NCBI RefSeq assembly: GCF_001426505.1 | Contig: NZ_LMEV01000017.1 | Coordinates: forward strand, 1,271,155-1,335,154 | Reading direction: 5' to 3' | DNA from: Variovorax sp. Root473 | Lineage (GTDB): Bacteria; Pseudomonadota; Gammaproteobacteria; Burkholderiales; Burkholderiaceae_C | Length of the DNA: 64,000 nucleotides | In this document: positions 52,913-61,179 of the stretch, piece after piece | Numbering within the stretch: the first letter of the stretch is position 1 | Layout: the number at the start of each line of letters is the position of its first letter | Translations under genes and position numbers: made by a program | Notes under the pieces: generated by a model | The model's database searches: none | The model's input: the letters and a program-made list of their open reading frames with translations, nothing else | What the model was told of the DNA's origin: nothing

Positions 52913-53284
52913 ATGCCCAAAAGAAAAGCTGCCACTCCCAACCGTGCGTTCAAGGTCGCCGACCAGATCCAGCGCGATCTGACGGAACTGATCGCGCGCG
53001 AGTTGAAGGACCCGCGCGTGGGCATGGTCACGATCCAGGCGGTCGAGGTCACGCCCGACTATGCGCATGCGAAGGTTTTCTTCAGCCTGCTCACGGGCGA
53101 CGTGGCCGAGACCACCGAAGCGCTGAACCAGGCCGCGGGCTTCCTGCGCAACGGCCTGTTCAAGCGCCTGCACATCCACACCGTGCCGACGCTGCACTTC
53201 CTGTTCGACCGCACCACCGAGCGTGCGGCCGACATGAATGCGCTCATCGCACAGGCCGTTGCTTCGCGCTCGAAAGACGACTAG
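52913..53284 (+). CDS. rbfA: RbfA, 30S ribosome-binding factor
   Basis: A 123-residue KH-fold protein from ATG 52913 (MPKRKAATPNRAFKVADQIQ). RDLTELIARELKDPRVGMVT and YAHAKVFFSLLTG are family signatures. It is needed for late 30S maturation and cold adaptation. An in-frame GTG four codons earlier is possible. truB starts 2 bases after its stop. Confidence 0.94.
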   Translation: MPKRKAATPNRAFKVADQIQRDLTELIARELKDPRVGMVTIQAVEVTPDYAHAKVFFSLLTGDVAETTEALNQAAGFLRNGLFKRLHIHTVPTLHFLFDRTTERAADMNALIAQAVASRSKDD

Positions 53285-53286
53285 CG

Positions 53287-54243
53287 ATGAACGCGCCACG
53301 CACACGGGTGCAGCGGCGCCCTGTGCATGGGGTGTTGCTGCTCGACAAGCCGCTGGGGTTTTCCAGCAACCAGGCCTTGCAAAAGGCCAAGTGGTTGCTG
53401 CGCGCCGAAAAGGCGGGCCATACCGGCACGCTCGATCCGCTCGCCACCGGCGTGCTGCCGCTGTGTTTCGGCGCCGCCACCAAATTCAGTCAACTGCACC
53501 TGGACGCCGACAAGACCTACGAGGCGATCGCGCGCCTGGGCATCAAGACGTCCACCGGTGACGCCGAGGGCGAGGTGATCGCCGAGCGCCCGGTGCAGGT
53601 TTCGCCCGCAGACCTGGCCCGCGTCGAGGCCCAATTCACCGGCCCGATCCGCCAGGTGCCGCCGATGCACAGCGCACTCAAGAAAGACGGCAAGGCGCTG
53701 TACGAGTACGCGCGCGAAGGCATCGACATCGAGCGCGCGCCGCGCGACGTCGTCATTCACCAGCTCACGCTGACGCAACTGGACGCGACCAGCATCCGCA
53801 TCGTTGCGAGCGTGAGCAAGGGCACCTACATTCGCACCCTGGGCGAAGACATCGGCGAGGCGTTGGGCTGCGGCGCGCACCTGAGCTCGCTGCGCCGCAC
53901 CGCCACGGGCGGTTTCGGGCAGGCGCAGTGCGTCACCATCGAAGCGCTCGAAGCCATGACCGAAGACGAGCGCCTGGCACGCCTGTTGCCTCCCGAAGCG
54001 CTGGTCGACGGCCACAGCCGCGTCACGCTCGCCGCCGAAGATGCGGCACGTTTTCTTTCGGGCCTGCGCCGCCGTGGCGGCTGGGCCGATGCCGAGGCGG
54101 TGGCCGTGTTCGGCACCGACCCGCAGGCGTTCCTGGGCACCGCCCACGTGAGCGCCGGCGAACTGATCCCGGGGCGCTTGCTGAACCCCATCGAAATTCA
54201 GCAAATTCTTTTGAACGCACCACAGACCGAAGCGACACCATGA
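53287..54243 (+). CDS. truB: TruB, tRNA pseudouridine-55 synthase
   Basis: A 318-residue pseudouridine synthase. It has HGVLLLDKPLGFSSNQALQK and the catalytic Asp in GHTGTLDPLATGVLPLCFG, with VSKGTYIRTLGEDIG downstream, and a C-terminal PUA-like domain. It modifies U55 in the T-loop of all tRNAs. Its stop overlaps the typA start (ATGA). Confidence 0.96.
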   Translation: MNAPRTRVQRRPVHGVLLLDKPLGFSSNQALQKAKWLLRAEKAGHTGTLDPLATGVLPLCFGAATKFSQLHLDADKTYEAIARLGIKTSTGDAEGEVIAERPVQVSPADLARVEAQFTGPIRQVPPMHSALKKDGKALYEYAREGIDIERAPRDVVIHQLTLTQLDATSIRIVASVSKGTYIRTLGEDIGEALGCGAHLSSLRRTATGGFGQAQCVTIEALEAMTEDERLARLLPPEALVDGHSRVTLAAEDAARFLSGLRRRGGWADAEAVAVFGTDPQAFLGTAHVSAGELIPGRLLNPIEIQQILLNAPQTEATP

Positions 54244-56078
54244 GTACCAAGCAAATCCGCAATATCGCCATCATTGCCCACGTGGACCATGGCAAGACCA
54301 CCATGGTCGACCAGCTGCTGCGCCAGTCGGGCACCTTCGCCGAGCACGAGAAGGTCGTCGACACGGTGATGGACAACAACGCCATCGAAAAGGAACGTGG
54401 CATCACGATCCTGGCCAAGAACTGCGCCGTGACCTGGGAAGGCACGCACATCAACATCGTCGACACCCCGGGCCACGCGGACTTCGGCGGTGAAGTGGAG
54501 CGCGCGCTGTCGATGGTCGACGGCGTGGTGCTGCTGATCGACGCGCAGGAAGGCCCGATGCCGCAGACGCGCTTCGTGACCAAGAAGGCGCTGGCCCTGG
54601 GCCTGAAGCCGATCCTGGTCGTGAACAAGGTCGACAAGCCGGGCGCCAACCCCGACAAGGTCGTCAACGCCGCTTTCGACCTGTTCGACAAGCTCGGCGC
54701 GACCGACGAACAGCTCGACTTCCCCGTGGTGTACGCCTCGGGCATCAATGGCTGGTCGTCGCTCGAAGAAGGCGCACCGGGCGAGCAGTGGGGCCCCGAC
54801 ATGTCGGCCCTGTTCAACACCATCCTGAAGCACGTGCCGTCGCAAAAGGGTGACCCGAACGCACCGCTGCAGCTGCAGATTTCCGCGCTCGACTTCTCGA
54901 CCTTCGTCGGCCGCATCGGCGTGGGCCGCATCAGCCAGGGCACGCTCAAGCCCATGTCGGACGTGCTGGTCATGGAAGGTCCGGATGGCAAGACCATCAA
55001 GGGCCGCGTCAACCAGGTGCTGACCTTCCAGGGCCTGGACCGCGTGCAATCGACCGAAGCCGGCCCCGGCGAAATCGTGCTGATCAACGGCATTGCCGAC
55101 ATCGGCATCGGCGTCACCGTGACCGACAAGGACAACCCGGCGCCGCTGCCCATGCTCAAGGTCGACGAACCGACCCTGACCATGAACTTCTGCGTGAACA
55201 CGAGCCCGCTGGCCGGCCGCGAAGGCAAGTTCGTGACCAGCCGCCAGATCTGGGACCGTCTGCAAAAGGAACTGCAGCACAACGTGGCGCTGCGCGTGAA
55301 CGAGACCGACGAGGAAGGCATCTTCGAAGTCATGGGCCGCGGCGAACTGCACCTGACCATCCTGCTGGAAAACATGCGCCGCGAAGGCTATGAGATGGCT
55401 GTGTCCAAGCCGCGTGTGGTGTTCCGCACCATCAACGGCGAAAAGCACGAGCCTATCGAAATGGTCACGGCCGACATCGAAGAAGGCCACCAGGGCGGCG
55501 TGATGCAGGCACTGGGCGAGCGCAAGGGCGAGCTGGTCAACATGGAACCGGACGGCCGTGGCCGCGTGCGCCTGGAGTACCGCATTCCGGCGCGCGGCCT
55601 GATCGGCTTCACGAACGAATTCCTGAACCTGACGCGCGGCTCGGGCCTCATCAGCAACATCTTCGACAGCTACGAGCCGCACAAGGGCGACATCGGCGGC
55701 CGCAAGAACGGCGTGCTGATCTCGATGGACGACGGTGAAATCTTCACCTACGCGCTGGGCAAGCTGGACGACCGCGGCCGCATGTTCGTGAAGGCGAACG
55801 ATCCGGTGTACGAAGGCATGATCGTGGGCATCCACAGCCGCGACAACGACCTCGTCGTGAACGCCACGCGCACCAAGCAGCTGACCAACTTCCGCGTGAG
55901 CGGCAAGGAAGACGCGATCAAGATCACGCCCCCGATCGACCTCACGCTGGAATACGGGGTCGAGTTCATCGAGGACGACGAGCTGGTCGAAATCACGCCC
56001 AAGAGCGTGCGCCTGCGCAAGCGCTTCCTGAAGGAAAGCGACCGCAAGCGCGCCGGCCGCGACACGTCGCAAGGCTGA
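54240..56078 (+). CDS. typA: TypA/BipA, ribosome-associated GTPase
   Basis: A 612-residue translational GTPase. STKQIRNIAIIAHVDHGKTT gives G1, EKERGITILAKN the switch I region, DTPGHADFGGEVER G3 and NKVDKPGANP G4. EF-G-like domains III and V follow, and the BipA-specific C-terminal domain ends with RKRFLKESDRKR. It supports ribosome assembly and stress adaptation. It overlaps truB by four bases. Confidence 0.96.
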   Translation: MSTKQIRNIAIIAHVDHGKTTMVDQLLRQSGTFAEHEKVVDTVMDNNAIEKERGITILAKNCAVTWEGTHINIVDTPGHADFGGEVERALSMVDGVVLLIDAQEGPMPQTRFVTKKALALGLKPILVVNKVDKPGANPDKVVNAAFDLFDKLGATDEQLDFPVVYASGINGWSSLEEGAPGEQWGPDMSALFNTILKHVPSQKGDPNAPLQLQISALDFSTFVGRIGVGRISQGTLKPMSDVLVMEGPDGKTIKGRVNQVLTFQGLDRVQSTEAGPGEIVLINGIADIGIGVTVTDKDNPAPLPMLKVDEPTLTMNFCVNTSPLAGREGKFVTSRQIWDRLQKELQHNVALRVNETDEEGIFEVMGRGELHLTILLENMRREGYEMAVSKPRVVFRTINGEKHEPIEMVTADIEEGHQGGVMQALGERKGELVNMEPDGRGRVRLEYRIPARGLIGFTNEFLNLTRGSGLISNIFDSYEPHKGDIGGRKNGVLISMDDGEIFTYALGKLDDRGRMFVKANDPVYEGMIVGIHSRDNDLVVNATRTKQLTNFRVSGKEDAIKITPPIDLTLEYGVEFIEDDELVEITPKSVRLRKRFLKESDRKRAGRDTSQG

Positions 56079-56094
56079 TCGCCTTCGATCGGCC

Positions 56095-57012
56095 ATGCGC
56101 CTGACGCACGGCGCCGCAGTCGGGCTGATGGCCGTCGTGACCCTCATGTGGGGCACGGCGGGCGTCGTCACGCGGCACCTGGCGCAGGCGCACAGTTTCG
56201 AGATCACCTTCTGGCGCAGCTTCTTCACGATGCTGGCGCTGCTGGTGATCTTGCCGCTTTGGAGGGGGCGGGCGGTGTTCTGGCTGTTGCGCCACGGCGG
56301 GGTGCCGCTCTGGATCTCCGGCGTGTGCTGGTCCGTGATGTTCACGGCCTTCATGGTGGCGCTGACCCTGACCTCCACCGCGAGCGTGCTGGTCACGATG
56401 TCGCTCGGGCCGCTCTTCACTGCACTTGCTGCACGCCTTTTCATCGGCCACAGGTTGCCCGCGCGCACCTGGGCGGCCATCCTGGTCGCCGGGCTGGGCA
56501 TTGGCTGGATGTACGGCACGCAACTGCTGGGCGGCAGTGGTGGTTCGCTCATTGGCACGCTGGTGGCGCTGTGCGTGCCGCTGGCAGGCGCGACCCAATG
56601 GACGGTGGTCCAGCATGCGCACGCCAAGGGACATGATGTTGATCTCGTGCCCGCGGTGTTGATCGGCGCGACTATTTCCGCTCTCGTCACGTTGCCGCTG
56701 GCCTGGCCGTTCCGCGCGGGCCTGCACGACCTGGGCCTGCTGGCGTTCCTGGGCGTCTTTCAGCTGGCGATTCCCTGCGTGCTCTCGGTTCTGTGCGCGC
56801 AGGTGCTCAAGGCGCCCGAGGTGGCGTTGCTGGCGCTGCTCGAGGTGATCTTCGGCATCGCGCTGGCCTGGCTCGGTGCGGGCGAGACGCCCGCGGCCCC
56901 TGTGCTGACCGGCGGTGTGCTCGTGATCGGGGCGTTGGTGTTCAACGAACTGCTCGCGCTGCGCGGACGTCGCACCACGTTGGCGGACAGCGCGCTACCG
57001 GGCGCGCACTGA
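56095..57012 (+). CDS. EamA/DMT-family transporter
   Basis: A 305-residue membrane protein with ten predicted helices in two EamA repeats. It starts THGAAVGLMAVVTLMWGTAG; the second half contains LAIPCVLSVLCAQVLKAPEV. Likely exports or imports small metabolites; substrate unknown. It starts 16 bases after typA and may be expressed with it. It is convergent with the next gene. Confidence 0.87.
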   Translation: MRLTHGAAVGLMAVVTLMWGTAGVVTRHLAQAHSFEITFWRSFFTMLALLVILPLWRGRAVFWLLRHGGVPLWISGVCWSVMFTAFMVALTLTSTASVLVTMSLGPLFTALAARLFIGHRLPARTWAAILVAGLGIGWMYGTQLLGGSGGSLIGTLVALCVPLAGATQWTVVQHAHAKGHDVDLVPAVLIGATISALVTLPLAWPFRAGLHDLGLLAFLGVFQLAIPCVLSVLCAQVLKAPEVALLALLEVIFGIALAWLGAGETPAAPVLTGGVLVIGALVFNELLALRGRRTTLADSALPGAH

Positions 57013-57025
57013 GCCGCGGCTGCCT

Positions 57026-57709
57026 TCAGCGGCCGAAGATGGACCAGCCGATCACGGCCAGGATGGCCAGCAGGATCAGCCTGAACTTCCAGGTGGTGGT
57101 CTGGTTCTGACGCGCGAACTCGCGCTGCCATTCGGAAAACATCTGCGCATCGGCGGTGATCGCCGCCTGGGCCTCGTCGACGATGCGGCGGTGGTCGGCC
57201 GCCGTCGCGAACGGCGGCTCGGCCGCGACACGGGCGCGCGTGGCATCGAACACCTCCTGGTCGAGCAGGCCCTCGGTCACCATCCAGCCCAGCGCGGTGC
57301 CCAGGGCCGCAGGAGCACCGACGACCGGTGCCGACTGCAGCGCCATGTCGCGGGTCGCGGTGTCGATGAGACCTTCCTTGAAAAGCGCATCCACCGCCTC
57401 GTGGGTGACGCCGGTAGCGCCGATGTCCAGCATGTCTTCGGCGTCATAGGCGATGTCTTCCGCCTCGCTGAAGTCGGCCGATGGCTCTGACGTGTCCTCG
57501 TCCTCGAGTTCGTCGATGACGGCGTCCACTTCTTCTTCCGTGGTCAGTGCCTTCAAGCGCATCCAGGCCAGTGCATGCGTGGGGCCGGGCAGCACCGGGA
57601 GGGCAGCGTACTCGGGGTGCGCCAGCACGGCGTCGTGCTGCGCATCGGTGATCAGGCGGTGGGCGAGCAGCGCCAGGAAGGCGTCGCGGTTGGTGTCGCT
57701 GGAAATCAT
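57026..57709 (-). CDS. Acidic tail-anchored hypothetical protein
   Basis: A 227-residue protein. Repeated helical units (DAFLALLAHRLITDAQHDAV; VTHEAVDALFKEGLIDTATR; GWMVTEGLLDQEVFDATRAR) flank an acidic stretch (DELEDEDTSEPSADFSEAED). The C-terminus is one hydrophobic helix, FRLILLAILAVIGWSIFGR, followed only by the stop, so it is probably C-terminally membrane-anchored with the bulk in the cytoplasm. I do not recognise the family. ATG 57709 was chosen since upstream codons are Arg/Pro noise. Confidence 0.75.
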   Translation of the reverse strand: MISSDTNRDAFLALLAHRLITDAQHDAVLAHPEYAALPVLPGPTHALAWMRLKALTTEEEVDAVIDELEDEDTSEPSADFSEAEDIAYDAEDMLDIGATGVTHEAVDALFKEGLIDTATRDMALQSAPVVGAPAALGTALGWMVTEGLLDQEVFDATRARVAAEPPFATAADHRRIVDEAQAAITADAQMFSEWQREFARQNQTTTWKFRLILLAILAVIGWSIFGR

Positions 57710-57762
57710 CGGGCCATTCTGCCGTGGCCGCGATCCCCCCCGTCCGGGCGGCGGGCGCCATG

Positions 57763-57791
57763 AAAAAAGCCTCGGCGGGGCCGAGGCTTTC
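57763..57791 (-). terminator. Rho-independent terminator of the lipoprotein gene
   Basis: On the minus strand AAAGCCTCGGC-CCC-GCCGAGGCTTT followed by TTT: an 11-bp perfect stem 27 bases after the lipoprotein stop codon. Confidence 0.92.
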
Positions 57792-57817
57792 ATCACGGGT
57801 GCGAGGTCAGCGCGCCA

Positions 57818-58213
57818 TCAGGGGCGGGCCACCTTCCAGGCACCGTTGGCGACGCCGTCGCCAGTCTTGTCACCGGCCTTGGTGTCCTTGGCCCAGTAGT
57901 ACAGCGGCCAGCCCTTGTAGGCCCACTGCTTCTTGCCGTCTTCACGCACGACGATGGTGTAGCCGCCCATGGGCTTGGCGGTTTCGGCCACGGCGAGCGG
58001 CGGCCAGTTGGTGGCGCATTGGCCGTTGCAGGCCGAGGTGCCGGCATTGGCGGTGTCACGGGCGAAGGTGTAGAGCGTCATGCCGTTCGGGCCGACCAGC
58101 ACGCCGTCGGCGGTGCGGGTGGGCGTGTCGGGCGCTCCAGCGGTCTTGGTGGACATGCCGCCGCAGCCGGCGAGCAGGGCCGCTGCGAGGATCGAGGCGC
58201 TGAGCAATTTCAT
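57818..58213 (-). CDS. COG4315-like secreted lipoprotein
   Basis: A 131-residue lipoprotein. The signal MKLLSASILAAALLAGCGG has lipobox LAGC. The body carries two copies of the COG4315/Lipoprotein_15 repeat: GPNGMTLYTFARDTANAGTS with CNGQCATNWPPL, and YKGWPLYYWAKDTKAGDKTG. Function of the family is unknown; members often lie beside ECF sigma factors, as here. GAAGGAG precedes the ATG. It lies 77 bases downstream of the anti-sigma gene and ends at a strong terminator. Confidence 0.9.
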   Translation of the reverse strand: MKLLSASILAAALLAGCGGMSTKTAGAPDTPTRTADGVLVGPNGMTLYTFARDTANAGTSACNGQCATNWPPLAVAETAKPMGGYTIVVREDGKKQWAYKGWPLYYWAKDTKAGDKTGDGVANGAWKVARP

Positions 58214-58290
58214 GCAGTTTCTCCTTCAGTTGAAAAATCAATCGCGAAAACAAGCCAGGTGAATGCGCGAACCGGCAGTTTATGCCGTCG

Positions 58291-59115
58291 CTACGATAAC
58301 TCGCGGTAGGCCAGGGTCGCGAGTCTCAGTAGCGCATCGCGCGGCAGGCGGCCGGCCACGGCATAGCCGAAACCCCGGTCGATCCAGTAAAAGCTCGGCA
58401 CGGCGCCGTCCGAGGTGAAGCGAAAGGCGGTTTCACCCGATGCGGCAGCACCCGCGGCCTGCGCGTCGAGCGAGCCGATGTAGAGCGTGATGCGCTCGCC
58501 CGCCGCGTCCTCGAACATGAACTGCGCGCGCGCGCCGGCTTCGCCGGGCAGCAGGCGTCCGCCGACGAGCGTGTAGCCGAGCGAGGACAGGTCGGGTACC
58601 TTGAGCGGATGGTCGAGGCGCTTGGACAGCCACTGCAACAGATGCTGCTGCTCGGCAGCAGCCACTTCGACGGGATGCCGCTTCTCGGGGGTGTAGACGA
58701 CGTGGGCCACCGAGGCGTCGCGCACGAACTCGCGCACGGCCGGTGCCCGCGCCAGTGAGGCGCTGGAGGCTCGCGGCGTGCCCGACCATTGGGCACTACC
58801 GAGCCAGCCGGCCGCGAAGGCGATCAGCAGGCCGGCGGCCATGCCACCCCAGCGCAACCAGGGAGCGCTGCGGCCGGCCTTCGTTTGATGCCGTTCGAGC
58901 ACGCCCATCAGCGGCGTGGGCGGGAGTTCGTCGAGCAAACCGCCGTGCAGGCGGCGCAGAGCGTCGCGCTGGGCATGCCAGGCGGTTACGCGGGCGGCGA
59001 CGGCCGGATCGCGTGTCAGCGCTTCCTCGACCGCTTCATGGCGTTCCGGCGGCAGCTGGCCGTCGACCCAGGCGTGCAGCTCGTCGTCGGTGGGAGGCAG
59101 GGTGGGGCGGTTCAT
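58291..59115 (-). CDS. Transmembrane anti-sigma factor (RsiW-like)
   Basis: A 274-residue protein. The N-terminal cytoplasmic anti-sigma domain reads DDELHAWVDGQLPPERHEAV and lacks the zinc-binding HxxxCxxC motif of ZAS proteins. A single membrane helix (GGMAAGLLIAFAAGWLGSAQ) follows, then a periplasmic domain with YTPEKRHPVEV and SKRLDHPLKVPDLSSLGYTL blocks, found in many anti-sigma factors of this group. It should hold the ECF sigma encoded 16 bases upstream. A GTG at 59130 is an alternative start. Confidence 0.9.
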   Translation of the reverse strand: MNRPTLPPTDDELHAWVDGQLPPERHEAVEEALTRDPAVAARVTAWHAQRDALRRLHGGLLDELPPTPLMGVLERHQTKAGRSAPWLRWGGMAAGLLIAFAAGWLGSAQWSGTPRASSASLARAPAVREFVRDASVAHVVYTPEKRHPVEVAAAEQQHLLQWLSKRLDHPLKVPDLSSLGYTLVGGRLLPGEAGARAQFMFEDAAGERITLYIGSLDAQAAGAAASGETAFRFTSDGAVPSFYWIDRGFGYAVAGRLPRDALLRLATLAYRELS

Positions 59116-59131
59116 GGCGGGGGGCTTCACG

Positions 59132-59650
59132 TCACTTGAGGCGGCGCAGGCCAGGGCGGCTGGGCGCGGCGGCGCCGTCCATCAGTTCCTGCAGGCGAAG
59201 GCGGGCGCGGGAGAGGCGCGACATCACGGTGCCGATCGGAATGCCGAGCACTTTCGCGACCTCGGCATAGGACAGGTCTTCGAGCGTCACCAGCAGCAGC
59301 ACGGCGCGCTGCTCCTCGGGCAGCTGCATCAGGCAGCGCTGCAGATCAAGCCCGAGGCCCGCGTCGCGGCCCGGATCGGTGCCGCCCTGCAGCAGCTCGG
59401 GCGCCACGTCGTCCAGCGGCACGACCGCATGCGGCGGCGGCCGGCGCCGCACCTGGCTGGCGAAGAGGTTGTGCATGACCGTGAAGAGCCAGGCGCGCAG
59501 GTCGCTGCCCACCGCCCAAAGCCGCCACTTGCCGCAGGCGCGCTCGAGCGTGTCCTGCACCAGGTCGTCGGCTGCCCAGGCATCGCCCGTGAGCGCGCGG
59601 GCATAGCGGCGCAGGCTCGGGATGTGCGCGATCAACAGACGGGCGTCCAT
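59132..59650 (-). CDS. ECF-type RNA polymerase sigma factor
   Basis: A 172-residue ECF sigma. Region 2 contains LTGDAWAADDLVQDTLERAC and LRAWLFTVMHNLFASQVRRR; region 4 contains LPEEQRAVLLLVTLEDLSYA and VAKVLGIPIGTVMSRLSRAR. It lacks a clear ribosome-binding site; a 17-codon leader ORF with a strong one ends 18 bases upstream. The anti-sigma gene follows by 16 bases. Confidence 0.94.
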   Translation of the reverse strand: MDARLLIAHIPSLRRYARALTGDAWAADDLVQDTLERACGKWRLWAVGSDLRAWLFTVMHNLFASQVRRRPPPHAVVPLDDVAPELLQGGTDPGRDAGLGLDLQRCLMQLPEEQRAVLLLVTLEDLSYAEVAKVLGIPIGTVMSRLSRARLRLQELMDGAAAPSRPGLRRLK

Positions 59651-59668
59651 GGGCAGTGGCAGGGCGGC

Positions 59669-59722
59669 TCAGCGCCCGACAGGCCCGGAAGGGGAAGGGA
59701 CAACAGCAGGGAACAGCGGCAT
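59669..59722 (-). CDS. Candidate leader peptide of the sigma-factor operon
   Basis: A 17-codon ORF, MPLFPAVVPSPSGPVGR, with AGGAG 6 bases before its ATG. It is in the same frame as the sigma gene but ends in TGA six codons before that gene's ATG. It could be a leader peptide that couples translation to the sigma gene, or the remnant of a longer N-terminus broken by a stop. Confidence 0.4.
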   Translation of the reverse strand: MPLFPAVVPSPSGPVGR

Positions 59723-59782
59723 GGGACACTCCTGGGCGATGGTGTCGTCACCGGCATGGTCCGATGTCGACAACCACACGAA

Positions 59783-59807
59783 CGCTGCGAAGGCGTCTTT
59801 TATTCCC
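59783..59807 (-). promoter_or_regulatory. Possible ECF-type promoter
   Basis: On the minus strand GGGAATAAA (59799-59807), followed after about 17 bases from GGAAT by CGTT. This resembles the GGAA(C/T)-16/17-CGTT pattern of ECF promoters and would allow autoregulation of the sigma operon. It lies about 60 bases before the leader ORF. Confidence 0.4.
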
Positions 59808-59828
59808 TGCGCGCGAAAAGAAAAAGGC

Positions 59829-60305
59829 TCAGCGGTTGCGGCTCTTCATGGCGCGTTCGACTTCGCGCTTGCCTTCGCGGTCCTTGATGGTGTCGCGCTT
59901 GTCGTGCTCGGCCTTGCCCTTGGCCAGAGCGATGTCGCACTTGACCTTGCCGGCCTTCCAATGCAGGTTGAGCGGCACCAGCGTGTAGCCCTTTTGCTCG
60001 ACCTTGCCGACCAGCCGCTTGATTTCTTCCTTGTGCAGCAGCAACTTCTTGGTGCGGATCGAGTCAGGATTGACGTGCGTCGAGGCGCTCTTGAGCGGGT
60101 TGATCTGCAGGCCCACAACATAGAGTTCGCCGTCGCGAATCACCACGTAGCCGTCGGTCAGCTGCACCTTGCCTTCGCGCAGGGATTTGACTTCCCAACC
60201 CTCCAGGACCATGCCGGCCTCGAAGCGTTCTTCGAAGAAATAGTTGTAGGCGGCCTTCTTGTTGTCGGCAATGCGGGAGGAGGTGTCTTGTTTCTTGGTG
60301 GCCAT
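59829..60305 (-). CDS. smpB: SmpB, tmRNA-binding protein
   Basis: A 158-residue SmpB. SSRIADNKKAAYNYFFEERF and GMVLEGWEVKSLREGKVQLT are family hallmarks, and the basic C-terminal tail ends DREGKREVERAMKSRNR. With tmRNA it rescues stalled ribosomes by trans-translation. The tmRNA gene itself is not seen in this window. Divergent from ratA with 62 bases between starts. Confidence 0.97.
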   Translation of the reverse strand: MATKKQDTSSRIADNKKAAYNYFFEERFEAGMVLEGWEVKSLREGKVQLTDGYVVIRDGELYVVGLQINPLKSASTHVNPDSIRTKKLLLHKEEIKRLVGKVEQKGYTLVPLNLHWKAGKVKCDIALAKGKAEHDKRDTIKDREGKREVERAMKSRNR

Positions 60306-60367
60306 GGCTCGAGAAGTTGGGGGCGCATGGCTTCAATACAATCCGTCGCGCACGCGGTGCCGATTCT

Positions 60368-60814
60368 ATGAAAACAGTCCACAAGTCCGTCCTCATCTGG
60401 TACAGCGCCGAAGAAATGTATGCGCTCGTCACCGATGTGGCGAAGTACCCGCAATTTTTGCCCTGGTGCGACAAGTCGCGCGTCATCGAGCAGGACGAGG
60501 CCGGCATGACCGCCGAAGTCGGCCTGGCCTTTGCCGGGCTGCACCAGAGTTTCACCACCCGCAACACCCACATCCCCGGCCGTGAAGTCCAGCTGAAGCT
60601 CGTCGACGGGCCGTTCTCCAACCTCGACGGCACCTGGAAATTCCATCCCGTGGGCGAGCAGGGCGAACGCGCCTGCCGCGTCGAGCTGCAGATGAGCTAC
60701 GGCTTCAGCAACTTCGCATTGCAGGCCCTGGTGGGGCCGGTGTTCGACACTATTGCATCGAGCCTTGTCGAGGCCTTCGTCAAGCGCGCCGAGCAGGTCT
60801 ACGGCGAAGGCTGA
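60368..60814 (+). CDS. ratA: RatA/CoQ10-type START-domain protein
   Basis: A 148-residue START/SRPBCC-fold protein. The sequence KTVHKSVLIWYSAEEMYALV, DVAKYPQFLPWC and MSYGFSNFALQALVGPVFDT match RatA/YfjG and eukaryotic Coq10. E. coli RatA was described as blocking 70S association, and the family also binds ubiquinone. A TACAAT -10-like box lies at 60337-60342. It is coupled to rnfH by a TGATG overlap. Confidence 0.92.
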   Translation: MKTVHKSVLIWYSAEEMYALVTDVAKYPQFLPWCDKSRVIEQDEAGMTAEVGLAFAGLHQSFTTRNTHIPGREVQLKLVDGPFSNLDGTWKFHPVGEQGERACRVELQMSYGFSNFALQALVGPVFDTIASSLVEAFVKRAEQVYGEG

Positions 60815-61161
60815 TGGCCGACAGCCGCATCGAAGTCACGCTGAGCTGCTCGCCGGCGGCGCGCGAGGTGTTCGAGCAGGTCCTGCAGCTCGCGCCCGGC
60901 ACCGCGGTAAGCGAGGCGGTGAAGGCCAGCGATCTCGCGCAGCGCTTTTCGGATCTGGACTGGCGGCACACCCTGACGCCTGGTGTCTGGGGCCGGGCGG
61001 TGACATGGGAGCAGCCGCTGAAGGACGGTGACCGGCTCGAGCTGTGCCGTCCCCTCACGGTCGATCCGAAGGTGGCGCGGCGTGAACGTTTTCAACGCCA
61101 GGGTGCGCGGGGGACGGGCCTGTTCGCGAACAAGCGCAAGGGCGGCAAGGACGGCTATTGA
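60814..61161 (+). CDS. rnfH: RnfH-family ubiquitin-like-fold protein
   Basis: A 115-residue protein of the RnfH (UPF0125) family: IEVTLSCSPAAREVFEQVLQ, DGDRLELCRPLTVDPKVARR. Predicted beta-grasp fold. It is nearly always next to ratA, with which it was once proposed as antitoxin. The Gly/Lys-rich C-terminus is typical. Confidence 0.9.
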   Translation: MADSRIEVTLSCSPAAREVFEQVLQLAPGTAVSEAVKASDLAQRFSDLDWRHTLTPGVWGRAVTWEQPLKDGDRLELCRPLTVDPKVARRERFQRQGARGTGLFANKRKGGKDGY

Positions 61162-61179
61162 GCCGCTGCCGTCGCCGGC

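Noticed and set aside
60368..61161. ratA-rnfH as a classical toxin-antitoxin pair
   Set aside because: RatA is a START-domain protein with a conserved ubiquinone-related role and is core genome; the toxin-antitoxin label is historical and not supported by anything in this sequence.
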